Notes: a model not told the origin generated them from the sequence alone. 64,000 nucleotides of DNA from Terrimesophilobacter sp964651535 (GCA_964651535.1 CAZYYE010000002.1:124001-188000); one strand, 5' to 3'; counted from the first letter of the stretch, positions 49,481 to 58,703 are shown. A program made the numbers and translations.

Positions 49481-50863
49481 TTATAAGGTTACCAATCCGA
49501 GCGCGCGCAACAGCGCATGCGCTTTGACGCGGGTTTCTTCGAGTTCCGCCTCCGGTACCGACAGCGCCGTGATTCCACCGCCCGTTCCGATCGTCGCGCC
49601 GCGATCATCCACAATGATGCTCCGGATCACCATGGCCAGGTCCACGCTTCCGTCGAGCCCGAAATATCCGAACGCTCCGGAGTAGATTCCCCGAGCCCGG
49701 CCCTCGAGTTCATCGAGAATCTGCACGGCGCTGATCTTGGGGGCACCGGTCATCGACCCCGCGGGGAAGCACGCGAAGACCGCATCTACCGGATCGCGCC
49801 CCTGCGCAAGCGTGCCGCGAACCGTGCTCACGAGTTGGTGCACTTGCGCGTAACTCTCCACCTCCAGGAGGTGCGGCACCGAGACGGAACCGACCTCGCA
49901 CACGCGCGACAGGTCGTTGCGCACGAGGTCGACGATCATGAGATTCTCCGCACGCTCCTTGTCGCTCGTGACAAGCTCCTGACGGAGATCCCGGTCCTCC
50001 TTGGCAGTGGCTCCGCGTTTCCGGGTCCCCTTGATGGGTTTCGATTCGACTTCGCCTTCCGGCGACACCGAAAGAAACTGCTCTGGCGACGAACTCAGCA
50101 GGCTCACGCCCGCGCACCGCAGATATCCGCCGTGATGACTGGGGCTCAGTGCACGGAGTCGGAGAAACGTCTCCATGGGGTCCGCATTCACGCGCGCGCT
50201 GATTTGCGTGGTGAGGCACAACTGGTAGGCGTCACCGGCCCGAATTCGCTGCTGGCACTCGCGAATCATGGCGAGGTACTCGTCGTCGGTGTGCGCCCAT
50301 TCCGGTTCGTGCGCTGCGGCCGGGGGTTCGCCGGCTGGTCTTTCGCGTCCGCCCTCGAGCGCAGAGAGTGCGGATGTCGTTTCGTCGCGCCACGTGGCGG
50401 CCTCCGCTGTCCACGAATCGGCTGCGATGACCAACGACACGGTGCGGGAACCATGGTCGAACACGACCGCGCGATCCGCGAACTGGAACGCCGCATCCGG
50501 ATACCGTGACGTCCGCCCGCCGACGGTGCCGAGAGTCGCCGTGTGCAGTTCGTACCCTAACCACCCCACCCAGCCCAGAGGGAACGGCGAACCGCCGGAA
50601 TCGATCGCCCTGTTCTTCTGCTCCGCGCGAAGGAAATCGAAGATCGACAGGTCGTGGCGAGTGCCAGAACCTGGCTCGAATACTCCGCCATCGCTCGATG
50701 ATGTGACCTCGCGGGAACCGCTCCCCATGCAACTCATTCCCGAACTCGCCCCCGCCCCGGAGTCGAGCCAGAACGCGGGTCCTTCGCCGCCGCACAGCGC
50801 GGAGAATGCCACGGAAGGTTCAACCCAAAAGGTCAGGTGTGTCGAGATCACCCGGCGGCGCAT
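49481..50863 (-). CDS. pabB: Aminodeoxychorismate synthase component I (PabB), chorismate-binding
   Basis: 460-residue chorismate-utilising enzyme; with a glutamine amidotransferase it forms 4-amino-4-deoxychorismate for folate. Active-site stretches: ECQQRIRAGDAYQLCLTTQ, SKPIKGTRKRG (the Lys that gives PabB activity), VDLVRNDLSRV and FPAGSMTGAPKISAV. Anthranilate synthase would be the alternative, but the PIKGT motif and the adjacent pabC favour PabB. ATG 50863 is 6 nt after TAGAGT, a leaderless start whose promoter overlaps that of pabC. Confidence 0.92.
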   Translation of the reverse strand: MRRRVISTHLTFWVEPSVAFSALCGGEGPAFWLDSGAGASSGMSCMGSGSREVTSSSDGGVFEPGSGTRHDLSIFDFLRAEQKNRAIDSGGSPFPLGWVGWLGYELHTATLGTVGGRTSRYPDAAFQFADRAVVFDHGSRTVSLVIAADSWTAEAATWRDETTSALSALEGGRERPAGEPPAAAHEPEWAHTDDEYLAMIRECQQRIRAGDAYQLCLTTQISARVNADPMETFLRLRALSPSHHGGYLRCAGVSLLSSSPEQFLSVSPEGEVESKPIKGTRKRGATAKEDRDLRQELVTSDKERAENLMIVDLVRNDLSRVCEVGSVSVPHLLEVESYAQVHQLVSTVRGTLAQGRDPVDAVFACFPAGSMTGAPKISAVQILDELEGRARGIYSGAFGYFGLDGSVDLAMVIRSIIVDDRGATIGTGGGITALSVPEAELEETRVKAHALLRALGLVTL

Positions 50864-50875
50864 ACCCTAACTCTA
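50863..50875. promoter_or_regulatory. Overlapping divergent leaderless promoters of pabB and pabC
   Basis: Plus strand: TACCCT (50863-50868) then six bases to the pabC ATG at 50875. Minus strand: TAGAGT (50875-50870) then six bases to the pabB ATG at 50863. Each -10 box overlaps the other gene's start codon, and the intergenic distance is only 11 bp. Confidence 0.7.
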
Positions 50876-51702
50876 TGAGCAACGCCGTGCTGTATCGCTG
50901 GGTCGAAAGCGCGCTGCACGCGATCGACTATTGCGACCCGCGCGAGTATCAGGTGGAAGCGATGGACTCGTTCCTCGTGAGCGAGGGTCGGGCATTCGCG
51001 CTCGATCTCCACCGGACCAGATTCTTCGACGCGGCCAGGCAGCGCGGAAGAGGCCTGGACGACTTCTCTTCGCTCAACCTCGCGGCGTTCTGGGACGCCG
51101 CCCTTGCGCTTATCCCTCGATCCGGGAATTGGTTCCCGCGCGTCGAACTGCTCTCGGAGAGTGGTGCGGCGCACCTCGCGTTCCGGCATCGGTCCGCCCC
51201 CGGGCTTGCGCGTTCAGCCGTGCTGGCCACTCTCGACCAACCGGACCCGCGGCGCGCGCCGGAAATCAAAGGACCGGACGTCGATGCCCTCCTCGGCGCG
51301 CGCGAGCGCGCGAGGCAGCGGGGTGCGGACGACGCGGTCATCCTCACGCCCGACGGATTCGTCGCGGATGGAACGACGAGCGCGATCGTGTGGTGGCGAG
51401 GTGACATCCTGTGCGCTCCGCCGGCGCCCGACGAGGCGCCGGAGTTCTCGCGCGTCGACAGCATCACCGCGAGGAGCGTGTTCGCCATGGCGACCGCCCT
51501 CGGCGTCGAGACGCACCGTGAAAGGGTGACGCCGAACGAGCTCGACGGAGCCGAGGTATGGATGTTGGGCGCGCTGCACGGCATCCGCATCGTCACGAAA
51601 TGGATCGACGGTCCGAAAGTCGCGGAATTGCCCGGCAGACTGGGTGTGTGGCGGGACCGCCGCGATGCGTTGCGCAAACCGATGGGAGCTGCCGCCACGT
51701 GA
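50875..51702 (+). CDS. pabC: Class IV aminotransferase-fold protein, probable aminodeoxychorismate lyase (PabC)
   Basis: 275-residue PLP enzyme of the branched-chain aminotransferase/ADC lyase fold, predicted to split aminodeoxychorismate to p-aminobenzoate and pyruvate. Family signs are FLVSEGRAFALDLHRTRFF, DDAVILTPDGFVADGTTSAIVWW and the C-terminal GAEVWMLGALHGIR. The catalytic Lys is expected in EIKGPD (near 137). ATG 50875 lies 6 nt after TACCCT. Divergence from pabB supports the folate role. Overlaps the next gene by GTGA. Confidence 0.88.
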   Translation: MSNAVLYRWVESALHAIDYCDPREYQVEAMDSFLVSEGRAFALDLHRTRFFDAARQRGRGLDDFSSLNLAAFWDAALALIPRSGNWFPRVELLSESGAAHLAFRHRSAPGLARSAVLATLDQPDPRRAPEIKGPDVDALLGARERARQRGADDAVILTPDGFVADGTTSAIVWWRGDILCAPPAPDEAPEFSRVDSITARSVFAMATALGVETHRERVTPNELDGAEVWMLGALHGIRIVTKWIDGPKVAELPGRLGVWRDRRDALRKPMGAAAT

Positions 51703-52376
51703 ACGATGCCCTCAACTGGATTCTCGAGCTCGTGCAGAACGTCGACCCCGTTCTCCGCACCATTTTGGCCGGTGTCGGGATGCTCCTCGAAACGTCCGTG
51801 CTCATCGGCCTCATCATTCCGGGCGACACCGTCGTCATCGTCGCGAGCACCGGCATTCAGGATTGGGTCCAGTACTTCGCCCTCATCCTCGCGGTAATCG
51901 GCGGGTCGCTTGCAGGGGAGAGCATCGGATTCGCACTGGGGCGGTTCTTTGGCCCCAGGATCAGGGGGAGCCGCCTCGGCATGCGTATCGGCTACGAGAA
52001 CTGGATGCGGGCGGAGAACTACCTCGACCGTCGAGGAGGGATCGCCGTGTTCATTTCGCGGTTTCTGCCGATCCTGCATTCGCTCATTCCTCTCACGGTG
52101 GGAATGAGCACGATGCGGTACCGCAAATTCCTGGCGTGGACGGTTCCCGCCTGCACCGTGTGGGCGATCGGTTACGCATCGGTGGGTTGGGCGGCAGCGG
52201 GGACGTATCGGGAGCTGTCCGGCCGCCTCCACAACGCGGGGTTCTTTTTCGTCGGCATCATCGTGCTCTTCCTTGCTGCCGTGTTCGTCATCCGCAAGAT
52301 TCTCGAGCGCAGCCAGAGCCGACACATGAAACTCCCGGGTGATGGCGATGCCAACACCCGGGAGGATCTTCCGTGA
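51699..52376 (+). CDS. DedA-family membrane protein
   Basis: 225-residue polytopic membrane protein of the DedA/SNARE-associated (VTT) family, linked to lipid flipping and membrane-potential maintenance. Conserved stretches: ETSVLIGLIIPGDTVVIVAS, GESIGFALGRFFG and the F-x-x-R-F-x-P motif in ISRFLPILHSLIPLTVGM. GTG 51699 overlaps the pabC stop (GTGA), so it is coupled to pabC. Its last codons contain a strong inverted repeat. Confidence 0.92.
   Translation: MNDALNWILELVQNVDPVLRTILAGVGMLLETSVLIGLIIPGDTVVIVASTGIQDWVQYFALILAVIGGSLAGESIGFALGRFFGPRIRGSRLGMRIGYENWMRAENYLDRRGGIAVFISRFLPILHSLIPLTVGMSTMRYRKFLAWTVPACTVWAIGYASVGWAAAGTYRELSGRLHNAGFFFVGIIVLFLAAVFVIRKILERSQSRHMKLPGDGDANTREDLP
52332..52364. 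terminator. Hairpin at the DedA gene end (possible convergent terminator)
   Basis: CTCCCGGGTG and CACCCGGGAG form a perfect 10-bp stem with a 13-base loop inside the last codons of the DedA gene, just before the convergent osmoprotectant operon ends. No T-run, so terminator activity is uncertain. Confidence 0.45.
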
Positions 52377-52385
52377 CGGCAGCCC

Positions 52386-53312
52386 CTACAGCAGGCCCAC
52401 CTTCTTGAGCCAATCCCTCGCCACGGTCTCCGGCGACGGCTTGGAATCACCGGCACTGATCTCGTTCAGGCTCATGAGCTCTGCCGTGGTGAGCTTGTTC
52501 GACACCCGGTCGACGATGTTCGCTACGGCGACAGAGTAGGCCTTTTCGTTGAACAGCGGAACGATGTTCTGCGCCGCAATGAGGTGCTTCGGGTCCTCCA
52601 GAACAACGAGGTCGTGCTCCTTGATCGACGGGGTCGTCGTGTAGATGTCCGCGACCTGGATGTTGTTGTTCAGCAGGTCGCTGAGCGTCCCGGGGCCGCC
52701 ATAGTCGTCGATGGCTTTGAACGTCCAACCCGTCACGCCGTAGACGGACTCGAGGCCCGCTCGTCCATAGGAGCGACCCTCGAACTCCGTGTTCGCCCCG
52801 ATCGTGATCGTCGACGCGATGGGCGCGAGGTCGGCGATCGTCACGAGATTGTTCTCTTCCGCGAACTCCTTCGTGACCACGAGCGCATCCGCGTCCTCAG
52901 CCTGAGCTGCAGACGAGACCTTCAGCCCCAACGGCTCGAGCACAGCGGGAAGTGCTTCCATGACGTCGGCTGTCGACGTCGCGGTCGCCTCAGGGTCGGC
53001 TCCGTACAGGAGGTTTCCCGCGTAGTCCGGGATCATGTCGATCGAGCCGTCCTGCAAAGCCGGGATGAATGTTTCCCTCGATCCGATGGATGGCGAGTAC
53101 GTGACGGTGTACCCGTTGGCCGCAAGCATCTGCCCATACAGCTGGGCGAGAATGTCGCTTTCGGCGAAGCCCTGGGATCCGACCGTGATCGTGCCCAGTT
53201 CCCCGCCGCCGTCGCCGCCGAGCGGGTCGCCGGACGCGCATGCCGCGAGGCTCGCGGTCAGGCCGATCGCGACGAGGCCCGCCGCGATTCGCTTTACTCT
53301 GTGTGATTGCAT
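52386..53312 (-). CDS. Osmoprotectant ABC importer binding lipoprotein (OsmF/OpuCC-like)
   Basis: 308-residue glycine betaine/choline-class binding protein (OpuAC domain). Lipobox LAAC ends at Cys25. The domain starts TITVGSQGFAESDILAQLYGQML, typical of QAT-family quaternary amine binders, with IPDYAGNLL further on. Last gene of the four-gene importer (ATPase, permease, permease, binding protein). Likely substrates are betaine, choline or related osmolytes. Confidence 0.93.
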   Translation of the reverse strand: MQSHRVKRIAAGLVAIGLTASLAACASGDPLGGDGGGELGTITVGSQGFAESDILAQLYGQMLAANGYTVTYSPSIGSRETFIPALQDGSIDMIPDYAGNLLYGADPEATATSTADVMEALPAVLEPLGLKVSSAAQAEDADALVVTKEFAEENNLVTIADLAPIASTITIGANTEFEGRSYGRAGLESVYGVTGWTFKAIDDYGGPGTLSDLLNNNIQVADIYTTTPSIKEHDLVVLEDPKHLIAAQNIVPLFNEKAYSVAVANIVDRVSNKLTTAELMSLNEISAGDSKPSPETVARDWLKKVGLL

Positions 53313-53317
53313 TCCGT

Positions 53318-54055
53318 TTATCCTTCCGTGATGGGTGCCCTGGTCAGGGCCGACGGCGCACTGCGCCGATTCGACCTGGTTGTGGTGCGTGCCATCCCGC
53401 GTGACACCCCGTGCGGGACAACAAGTTTTTGGACGATCGCAAGCACTCCGTCTGCGACGAGCGCGAGAGCGGCGACCAGAATGGCGCCGGCGAAGGCGAG
53501 CGTGTAGTCGTGAAGGGCAAGCCCTTCAATGAGAAAACGTCCTAGCCCGGTCAGGCCGACATAGCCGGCGATCGTCGCCGTCGCGATGATCTGGAGAGTC
53601 GCCGAACGGATGCCGCCGAGGATGAGGGGCAGTGCGAGCGGGATCTCGACCTTTCCGAGAATCTGCCGCTCCGTCATGCCGATTGCCCTCGCCGCATCTA
53701 TCGTCTCCCGATTGACGGAGTCGAGGCCGGAGTAGGCGCCGGCGATGATCGGCGGAATCGCGAGCACGGCGAGCACGACGACGAGCGGCCAAAGTCCGAG
53801 CCCGGTGAACAGGATGATGAACAACAGGAGCCCGAAAGTCGGAATAGCGCGGAATGATCCGGTCAGGGCAATGACGAAGTTCTTCCCCTTGCCCGTGTGC
53901 CCGATGAGAAGACCGATCGGTATCCCGATGAGCAGCGCCGCACCGAGGCTCAGCCCGGTATAGAGCAAGTGGTCCATGAGTCGAGGGAGAATTCCCTTGT
54001 CGCCAAGCAGGTTCGCCGGGTCGAAGATGAATGCGAGCGCGGCCAGGAACAACAT
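53318..54055 (-). CDS. Osmoprotectant ABC importer permease 2
   Basis: 245-residue BPD_transp_1 permease with about five to six membrane spans. The coupling helix segment INRETIDAARAIGMTERQI-type sequence (VNRETIDAARAIGMTERQIL) is clear. The frame is open to 54622, but ATG 54055 shares one base with the upstream permease stop (TGATG) and gives the normal length. It ends 5 bp before the binding-protein gene. Confidence 0.92.
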   Translation of the reverse strand: MLFLAALAFIFDPANLLGDKGILPRLMDHLLYTGLSLGAALLIGIPIGLLIGHTGKGKNFVIALTGSFRAIPTFGLLLFIILFTGLGLWPLVVVLAVLAIPPIIAGAYSGLDSVNRETIDAARAIGMTERQILGKVEIPLALPLILGGIRSATLQIIATATIAGYVGLTGLGRFLIEGLALHDYTLAFAGAILVAALALVADGVLAIVQKLVVPHGVSRGMARTTTRSNRRSAPSALTRAPITEG

Positions 54056-54732
54056 CAGGCAGCACTCCCCACGGTCAATGCCGAGCGGCCGGAGTCGCCT
54101 GCCGCTCGCGCCCAGGGCATCAGGATGCGGCCGATCCCCACGAGAATCTGATCGAAAACAATCGCGATGATGAGCGTGAATGCGATGCCGATCATCACTT
54201 CTGTCGGAAAGTCGCGCTGATACCCGTTGATGAAGAGATACCCGAGCGCCCCGTTGCCCACGAGCGCCCCGACACTCAGCAGGCTCACGGTCGTCACCGA
54301 CACGACGCGAAGATTCGCCAGCAGAACGGGGCCGGCCAGCGGCAACTCCACCTTCCAGAATCGCGACACCGAGGAGAAGCCCACGGCAGTGGCGGACTGG
54401 ATGACGTCCCGGGAGACCGAGTCGAATGCATCCGCGGCACCCCGCACCATGATCGCGATCGCGTAGATCGCGAGCGCTACGACGACATTGATCGGATTCA
54501 GGATCTTCGTACCGAGTACCGACGGCAGGGTGATGAAGAACGCGAGCGACGGGATCGTGAAGAGGATGCCGAACAAGGTGAGTTGAATCGCGCGGGTCAC
54601 TCGAAACCGATTGGCGAGCCAACCGAGGGGGACGGAGGCTATGAGGCTGACGATGATCGGAATCGCACTCAGTCGCACGTGTTCAAGCGACAGTCCGAAA
54701 ACCAGATCCCGGTTTTCCCATAGCCACTGCAT
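54055..54732 (-). CDS. Osmoprotectant ABC importer permease 1
   Basis: 225-residue permease of the same class, with spans across most of its length and the coupling segment DVIQSATAVGFSSVSRFWKVE. Paralogue of the next gene; the two probably form a heterodimer. Its ATG at 54732 shares a base with the ATPase stop, keeping the operon tightly coupled. Confidence 0.92.
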   Translation of the reverse strand: MQWLWENRDLVFGLSLEHVRLSAIPIIVSLIASVPLGWLANRFRVTRAIQLTLFGILFTIPSLAFFITLPSVLGTKILNPINVVVALAIYAIAIMVRGAADAFDSVSRDVIQSATAVGFSSVSRFWKVELPLAGPVLLANLRVVSVTTVSLLSVGALVGNGALGYLFINGYQRDFPTEVMIGIAFTLIIAIVFDQILVGIGRILMPWARAAGDSGRSALTVGSAA

Positions 54733-55637
54733 CAGGCGTCTCCCGCCTGATCCGTCTTGTTCGAAATGCTGCGCGATTTCGGGCTGGAGTTGCCGTTCGC
54801 GATGACTCCGCCCGGCGCATCCACGACGCCCGCCGCATTCCCGGCTCCGTCCACGAGAACGAGGTCGTTCCCCGCGGATTCGACGCTCGCATCCACCGAG
54901 AGGCGGCGCTTTCCTCGTCCGACTCCAATGAAGTCCGCGACGAACGTGTTCGCCGGATTGGCGAGGATCTCGCTCGGTGCACCGTGCTGGGCGATTTGCG
55001 CGCCCTCCTGAAGGATGACGACCTGGTCGCCAAGCAGGAACGCCTCGTCGATGTCGTGGGTGACGAATACGACCGTCTTGCCCAGTTCCTGCTGCAGTCG
55101 GATGAGCTCCTGCTGGAGGTCTGCGCGCACGATCGGATCGACGGCGCCGAACGGCTCATCCATGAGAAGGATATTGGGGTCGACTGCCAGCCCGCGGGCG
55201 ACGCCCACTCTCTGCTGCTGGCCGCCGGAAAGCTGGCTCGGATAGCGGTTGGCAAGCGACCGATCGAGGCCGACCGTGTCGAGCAGTTCCATCGCGCGAT
55301 CGTAGGCCTGGCTCTTGGGAACACCCTCCAACAGCGGCACGGTGGCCACATTGTCGATGACCTTCCGATGGGGAAGAAGTCCGGAGTTCTGCATGACGTA
55401 ACCGATGCGACGGCGAAGCTTCACGGGCTCGAGCCCCGCGATGTCCTCGTCGTCGATCGCGATCGACCCGCTCGTCGGATCGACCATCCGGTTGATCATG
55501 CGCAACAGGGTTGTTTTGCCGCAACCCGATGAACCGACGAAAACTGTCGTCTTCCGCGACGGGATGACGATGCTGAAGTTGTCCACGGCGAGCGTGCCGT
55601 CGGCGAATTGCTTGGATACTCCGCGAAACTCGATCAT
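54732..55637 (-). CDS. Osmoprotectant ABC importer ATPase (OpuCA/ProV-like)
   Basis: 301 residues. Walker A GSSGCGKT near 35-42, Q-loop YVMQNSGLLPH, signature QLSGGQQQR, Walker B LLMDEPFGAVD and H-loop VTHD are intact. The C-terminus has a Ser/Asn-rich tail rather than CBS domains, so osmotic gating through CBS seems absent. First gene of the importer operon; a 146-bp gap upstream must hold its promoter but no clear elements were fixed. Confidence 0.93.
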   Translation of the reverse strand: MIEFRGVSKQFADGTLAVDNFSIVIPSRKTTVFVGSSGCGKTTLLRMINRMVDPTSGSIAIDDEDIAGLEPVKLRRRIGYVMQNSGLLPHRKVIDNVATVPLLEGVPKSQAYDRAMELLDTVGLDRSLANRYPSQLSGGQQQRVGVARGLAVDPNILLMDEPFGAVDPIVRADLQQELIRLQQELGKTVVFVTHDIDEAFLLGDQVVILQEGAQIAQHGAPSEILANPANTFVADFIGVGRGKRRLSVDASVESAGNDLVLVDGAGNAAGVVDAPGGVIANGNSSPKSRSISNKTDQAGDA

Positions 55638-55783
55638 GGTGGATCAGCCAATTCCTCGCCGGACAATGGTGTGCAACTCATGTATTTCGAGGTGAGAAAA
55701 ACCGGGTTCGCTCACGCCAGACATCAAAGTCAAACACTATTCGGTGCCACTGGCATTCCCGATTGGTCACATTTTCAGGAAAT

Positions 55784-56416
55784 TCACCCGGACTGCGGTT
55801 CGCCGAACACGCTCACGAGGTAGGTGCGCGCGAGGGAGCGAGCCTCGTTGATGAAGGCGGGATCGCCCTTCGGCTGGAACGCGAAAGCGCGCGCAAGAAG
55901 CGCATCCACGATGGAGAAGGTGACTTCAAGATGGAACGCGAGCGACGCGCCGCCCGGCACGTCGTACCGGGACACGAGCACTGACGAAATATGGGAGGCG
56001 ACGAGGCTGCTGCCGGTAGGGCCGTCTTCGCGGGGCCGCAAGTCCAGAACATCGCCGAACCGCAGCGCCGCGAACGCAGGCTCGTTGGCGAACGCATCCA
56101 CTCCGAGATCGATCATGGAATCGATGGCATCCCACCACGTGGGGTGGGTGGTGGAAGCAAATGTTTCCGTGACGCGATCGGAGAACCGGTCGATGGCCCG
56201 GGACGCGACACTTTGCAAAACGGCGATTCGGTCCGGGAAGTAGCGATACACCGTGCCGATGGATGCCCCGGCGCGCTCCGCGACCATCGCGGTGGTGAGG
56301 CGTTCGTAACCGACGGCGTCGATGGCGGCGGCAGCTGCATCCAGCAAGCTCGCGAGCCGGGCATTGCTTCTGGCCTGCACGGGTTCATTGCGCAGGATTG
56401 TGGAGGTACCGGGCAC
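55784..56416 (-). CDS. TetR-family transcriptional regulator
   Basis: 210 residues with an N-terminal HTH (LTTAMVAERAGASIGTVYRYFPDR, about residues 36-60) and a variable ligand domain. The ligand is unknown. GTG 56416 is chosen for GGAGA 7 nt upstream; the open frame to 56509 would extend into the promoter region. It lies upstream of the osmoprotectant importer on the same strand and divergent from the App1 gene, so either could be its target. Confidence 0.88.
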   Translation of the reverse strand: MPGTSTILRNEPVQARSNARLASLLDAAAAAIDAVGYERLTTAMVAERAGASIGTVYRYFPDRIAVLQSVASRAIDRFSDRVTETFASTTHPTWWDAIDSMIDLGVDAFANEPAFAALRFGDVLDLRPREDGPTGSSLVASHISSVLVSRYDVPGGASLAFHLEVTFSIVDALLARAFAFQPKGDPAFINEARSLARTYLVSVFGEPQSG

Positions 56417-56489
56417 AATGTTCTCCGTTTCTGCTTCCGCCCCGCATGGTGAGGATTGGTTGTTGCGTGATGGGAGAAATACTAGCGCG

Positions 56490-56504
56490 CCCCCCAACCG
56501 GGGG
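56490..56504 (+). promoter_or_regulatory. C6-AACC-G5 motif, copy 1
   Basis: CCCCCCAACCGGGGG in the gap between the TetR gene and the App1 gene, about 75 bp from each start codon. It matches the two copies at 58704 and 63117 in all but one or two positions. Confidence 0.55.
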
Positions 56505-56578
56505 CACAACTGGCGGCGATGAATTGTGAAGATACACAGGTTGCGGGCGCGGCATGCCGTTAATGAAAGACTGAGCGC

Positions 56579-57628
56579 ATGACCGGGTCAACGATGCCAG
56601 CCGATGGCAGCACCGCATCCGAGGCGCCGGCATCGCGGCTTCCGGCCAGGCTGGAGGACCGCTTCCACCGCTTCCGTGAGCGCCGTGCCCGCAAACGCGG
56701 CCTCACCCCGATCGTCATTCCCTTCACGGGTTATGGTTCGACCTCCTGGATCCGCGTCCTCTCCAGAGTCCTGCTCGCTCGCCCGGGCGCTGCGGATGAG
56801 ATCCGGTACAAGAAGATTCGTGGCTGGCGGAGTTTCACGAGCGTGCCCGTGGGGGACTCAACGGTTTTTGTCGGGATCGACGGCAAGGAACACCCCGTCC
56901 TGGCCGACCGAGGCGGAGTCATCGACGAGGTCATTCAGGTCGCGCTCTCCCCTGGATGGCACACCATCACGATGCGCGTTGAAGACTCGGATCCGGTGAC
57001 CGCTCCCATATTCATCGTCGATCCGAAGGCGACCATCGGCCTGATCTCCGACGTCGACGACACCGTCATGGTCACGGCCCTGCCGCGGCCGCTCGTCGCA
57101 GCCTGGAACACTTTCGTTCTCGATGAGCACGCCCGAACACCGGTAGCCGGAATGGCTGTGCTGTTCGAGAAACTCGTTCGGGACCACCCAGGCTCCCCCG
57201 TTGTGTACTTGTCGACGGGCGCCTGGAATGTCGCGCCAACGCTCTCCCGATTCCTCTCCCGTCACCTGTACCCACCAGGGCCGCTGTTGCTCACCGACTG
57301 GGGACCGACCCACGATCGATGGTTTCGCAGCGGGCGCGCCCACAAGGAGGAAAGCCTTCTTCGGCTCGTCGACGAGTTTCCCCACCTGAAATGGATCCTC
57401 GTCGGCGATGACGGGCAAAACGACGAAGCGCTCTACGGAGCGTTCGCCGAAGAGCACCCGGATCGCGTCGCCGTCATCGCCATCCGGCACCTGTCCGGCG
57501 GTGAAGCGGTGCTCGCCGGACGCCGCGCGAAAGTCAAGCACCCGGAAGAGGGCAGTCCCGTTCCGTGGGTGCGCGGACCGGACGGTGCGGAACTTGCCCA
57601 GGGGCTCGATCGGCTTGGGCTGCTCTAG
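56579..57628 (+). CDS. App1-family (DUF2183) phosphatase domain protein
   Basis: 349-residue protein with the HAD-like App1 phosphatidate phosphatase domain: the nucleophile motif DVDDT is at 158-162, and YLSTGAWNV, HKEESLLRLVDEFP and LVGDDGQND(E) carry the later motifs. An N-terminal beta-rich region (about 45-145) precedes it. Related proteins dephosphorylate phosphatidic acid in yeast; the bacterial substrate is unknown. It is cytoplasmic by prediction. ATG 56579 is the only sensible start. Confidence 0.88.
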   Translation: MTGSTMPADGSTASEAPASRLPARLEDRFHRFRERRARKRGLTPIVIPFTGYGSTSWIRVLSRVLLARPGAADEIRYKKIRGWRSFTSVPVGDSTVFVGIDGKEHPVLADRGGVIDEVIQVALSPGWHTITMRVEDSDPVTAPIFIVDPKATIGLISDVDDTVMVTALPRPLVAAWNTFVLDEHARTPVAGMAVLFEKLVRDHPGSPVVYLSTGAWNVAPTLSRFLSRHLYPPGPLLLTDWGPTHDRWFRSGRAHKEESLLRLVDEFPHLKWILVGDDGQNDEALYGAFAEEHPDRVAVIAIRHLSGGEAVLAGRRAKVKHPEEGSPVPWVRGPDGAELAQGLDRLGLL

Positions 57629-57709
57629 CCCTCCCGTGCGCTAGCGTGGAGTGCCGTCTGATCCGCCGGAAATCGCGATTCGGACCCCACAACCCTTCAG
57701 GAGACACAC

Positions 57710-58465
57710 TTGATCGAACGCGGCCTGCTGGTGCGCCACGACGCTGTCATCCGTTCACTGACAGTCACCAGGACGACCACGCTTTCCCCCGGATTCTGCC
57801 GAGTGACGGTGAGCGGTGACGATCTCGACGGATTCGCAAGCCCCGGCCCGGCCGACCACATAAAGATCGTTCTCGAGAATGGCGAGCGCCGCGACTACAC
57901 GCCGCGCGAGTTTCGCGCCGCGACACCGGGCAACGCCGCGGAGCTGGACATCGACTTCTTCCTCCATGGTGACGGTCCCGCCGCGAACTGGGCGAGGGGT
58001 GCGGTCTCTGGCGATCCTGTTCGGGTCGGCGGGCCGCGCGGTTCGCGCCTTCCGCCGACGGGGGCCGGAAGGGTCGTGCTGGCCGGCGATGAATCGAGCC
58101 TGCCAGCGCTCGCGCGCTGGATCGAACTGCTGCCAGAGGAGACGGAGATTTTCGGGTTTGTCGAGCTCGACAATCCATCGGATGCCGCCTACCTCAACCC
58201 CGATCATGTTCACAGGGCCCGCATCGTGTGGCTCGACAAGGCCGTTGGCGTCCTGGAACGCGCAATCCGCTCGTTCGGGCCGATCGATGATGCCACGTTC
58301 CTCTGGATTGCCGGCGAAGCCACGTCGCTCATCCCCATCCGCCGCTATCTTCGGCGAGAGCTGGGCCTCGCGCAACCACAGGTTTCCATCGACGGCTACT
58401 GGAGGCTCGGCGAGGCGAACCGCGACCACCATGCCCCCATCGATCCGGACGACCCGGAAGACTGA
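57710..58465 (+). CDS. Siderophore-interacting protein (FAD-dependent ferric reductase)
   Basis: 251-residue flavoprotein of the SIP/ViuB family that reduces ferric siderophores in the cytoplasm. The FAD-binding R-x-Y-T-x-R motif is at 61-66 (RDYTPR), and the C-terminal SIP domain has LAGDESSLPALARWIE and WIAGEATSLIPIRRYLRRELG. TTG 57710 is the start, with AGGAG at suitable distance. No siderophore transporter is adjacent. Lies 81 bp after the App1 gene on the same strand. Confidence 0.92.
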   Translation: MIERGLLVRHDAVIRSLTVTRTTTLSPGFCRVTVSGDDLDGFASPGPADHIKIVLENGERRDYTPREFRAATPGNAAELDIDFFLHGDGPAANWARGAVSGDPVRVGGPRGSRLPPTGAGRVVLAGDESSLPALARWIELLPEETEIFGFVELDNPSDAAYLNPDHVHRARIVWLDKAVGVLERAIRSFGPIDDATFLWIAGEATSLIPIRRYLRRELGLAQPQVSIDGYWRLGEANRDHHAPIDPDDPED

Positions 58466-58496
58466 CGCCGGGAGGGCATGTTGGCGCAAGCGGCGG

Positions 58497-58661
58497 TTAG
58501 ACGCTTCGTCGCCCCGTGATGGCCCGTGCGAGGAATGCGATCACCGCGATGATGGCAAGCACAATTCCCACCCAAATGAGGAAGTTGAGCGACTGGACGA
58601 ACCCCCCGGTCACAAGAAGCACGATGGCGATGATGGCGACAATGGCGAGTAGCAGATTCAT
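58497..58661 (-). CDS. 54-residue small membrane protein
   Basis: A 55-codon frame (ATG 58661, TAA 58497) with GGAG 8 nt upstream. The product is almost all hydrophobic and has two membrane spans (about 3-19 and 26-46) joined by GGFVQSLNF, with a basic tail ARAITGRRSV. Similar short proteins are common in this group, but no function is known. A CCCCCCAAACGGGGG motif lies 43 bp upstream. Confidence 0.7.
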   Translation of the reverse strand: MNLLLAIVAIIAIVLLVTGGFVQSLNFLIWVGIVLAIIAVIAFLARAITGRRSV

Positions 58662-58703
58662 GATGTAACTCCGTTTCTGTCACCACACAACCTATTCCCC
58701 AGA

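Noticed and set aside
56490..56504. Intrinsic terminator for the TetR or App1 gene
   Set aside because: The stem lies upstream of both genes rather than at a 3' end, has no T-run, and matches two other promoter-region motifs.
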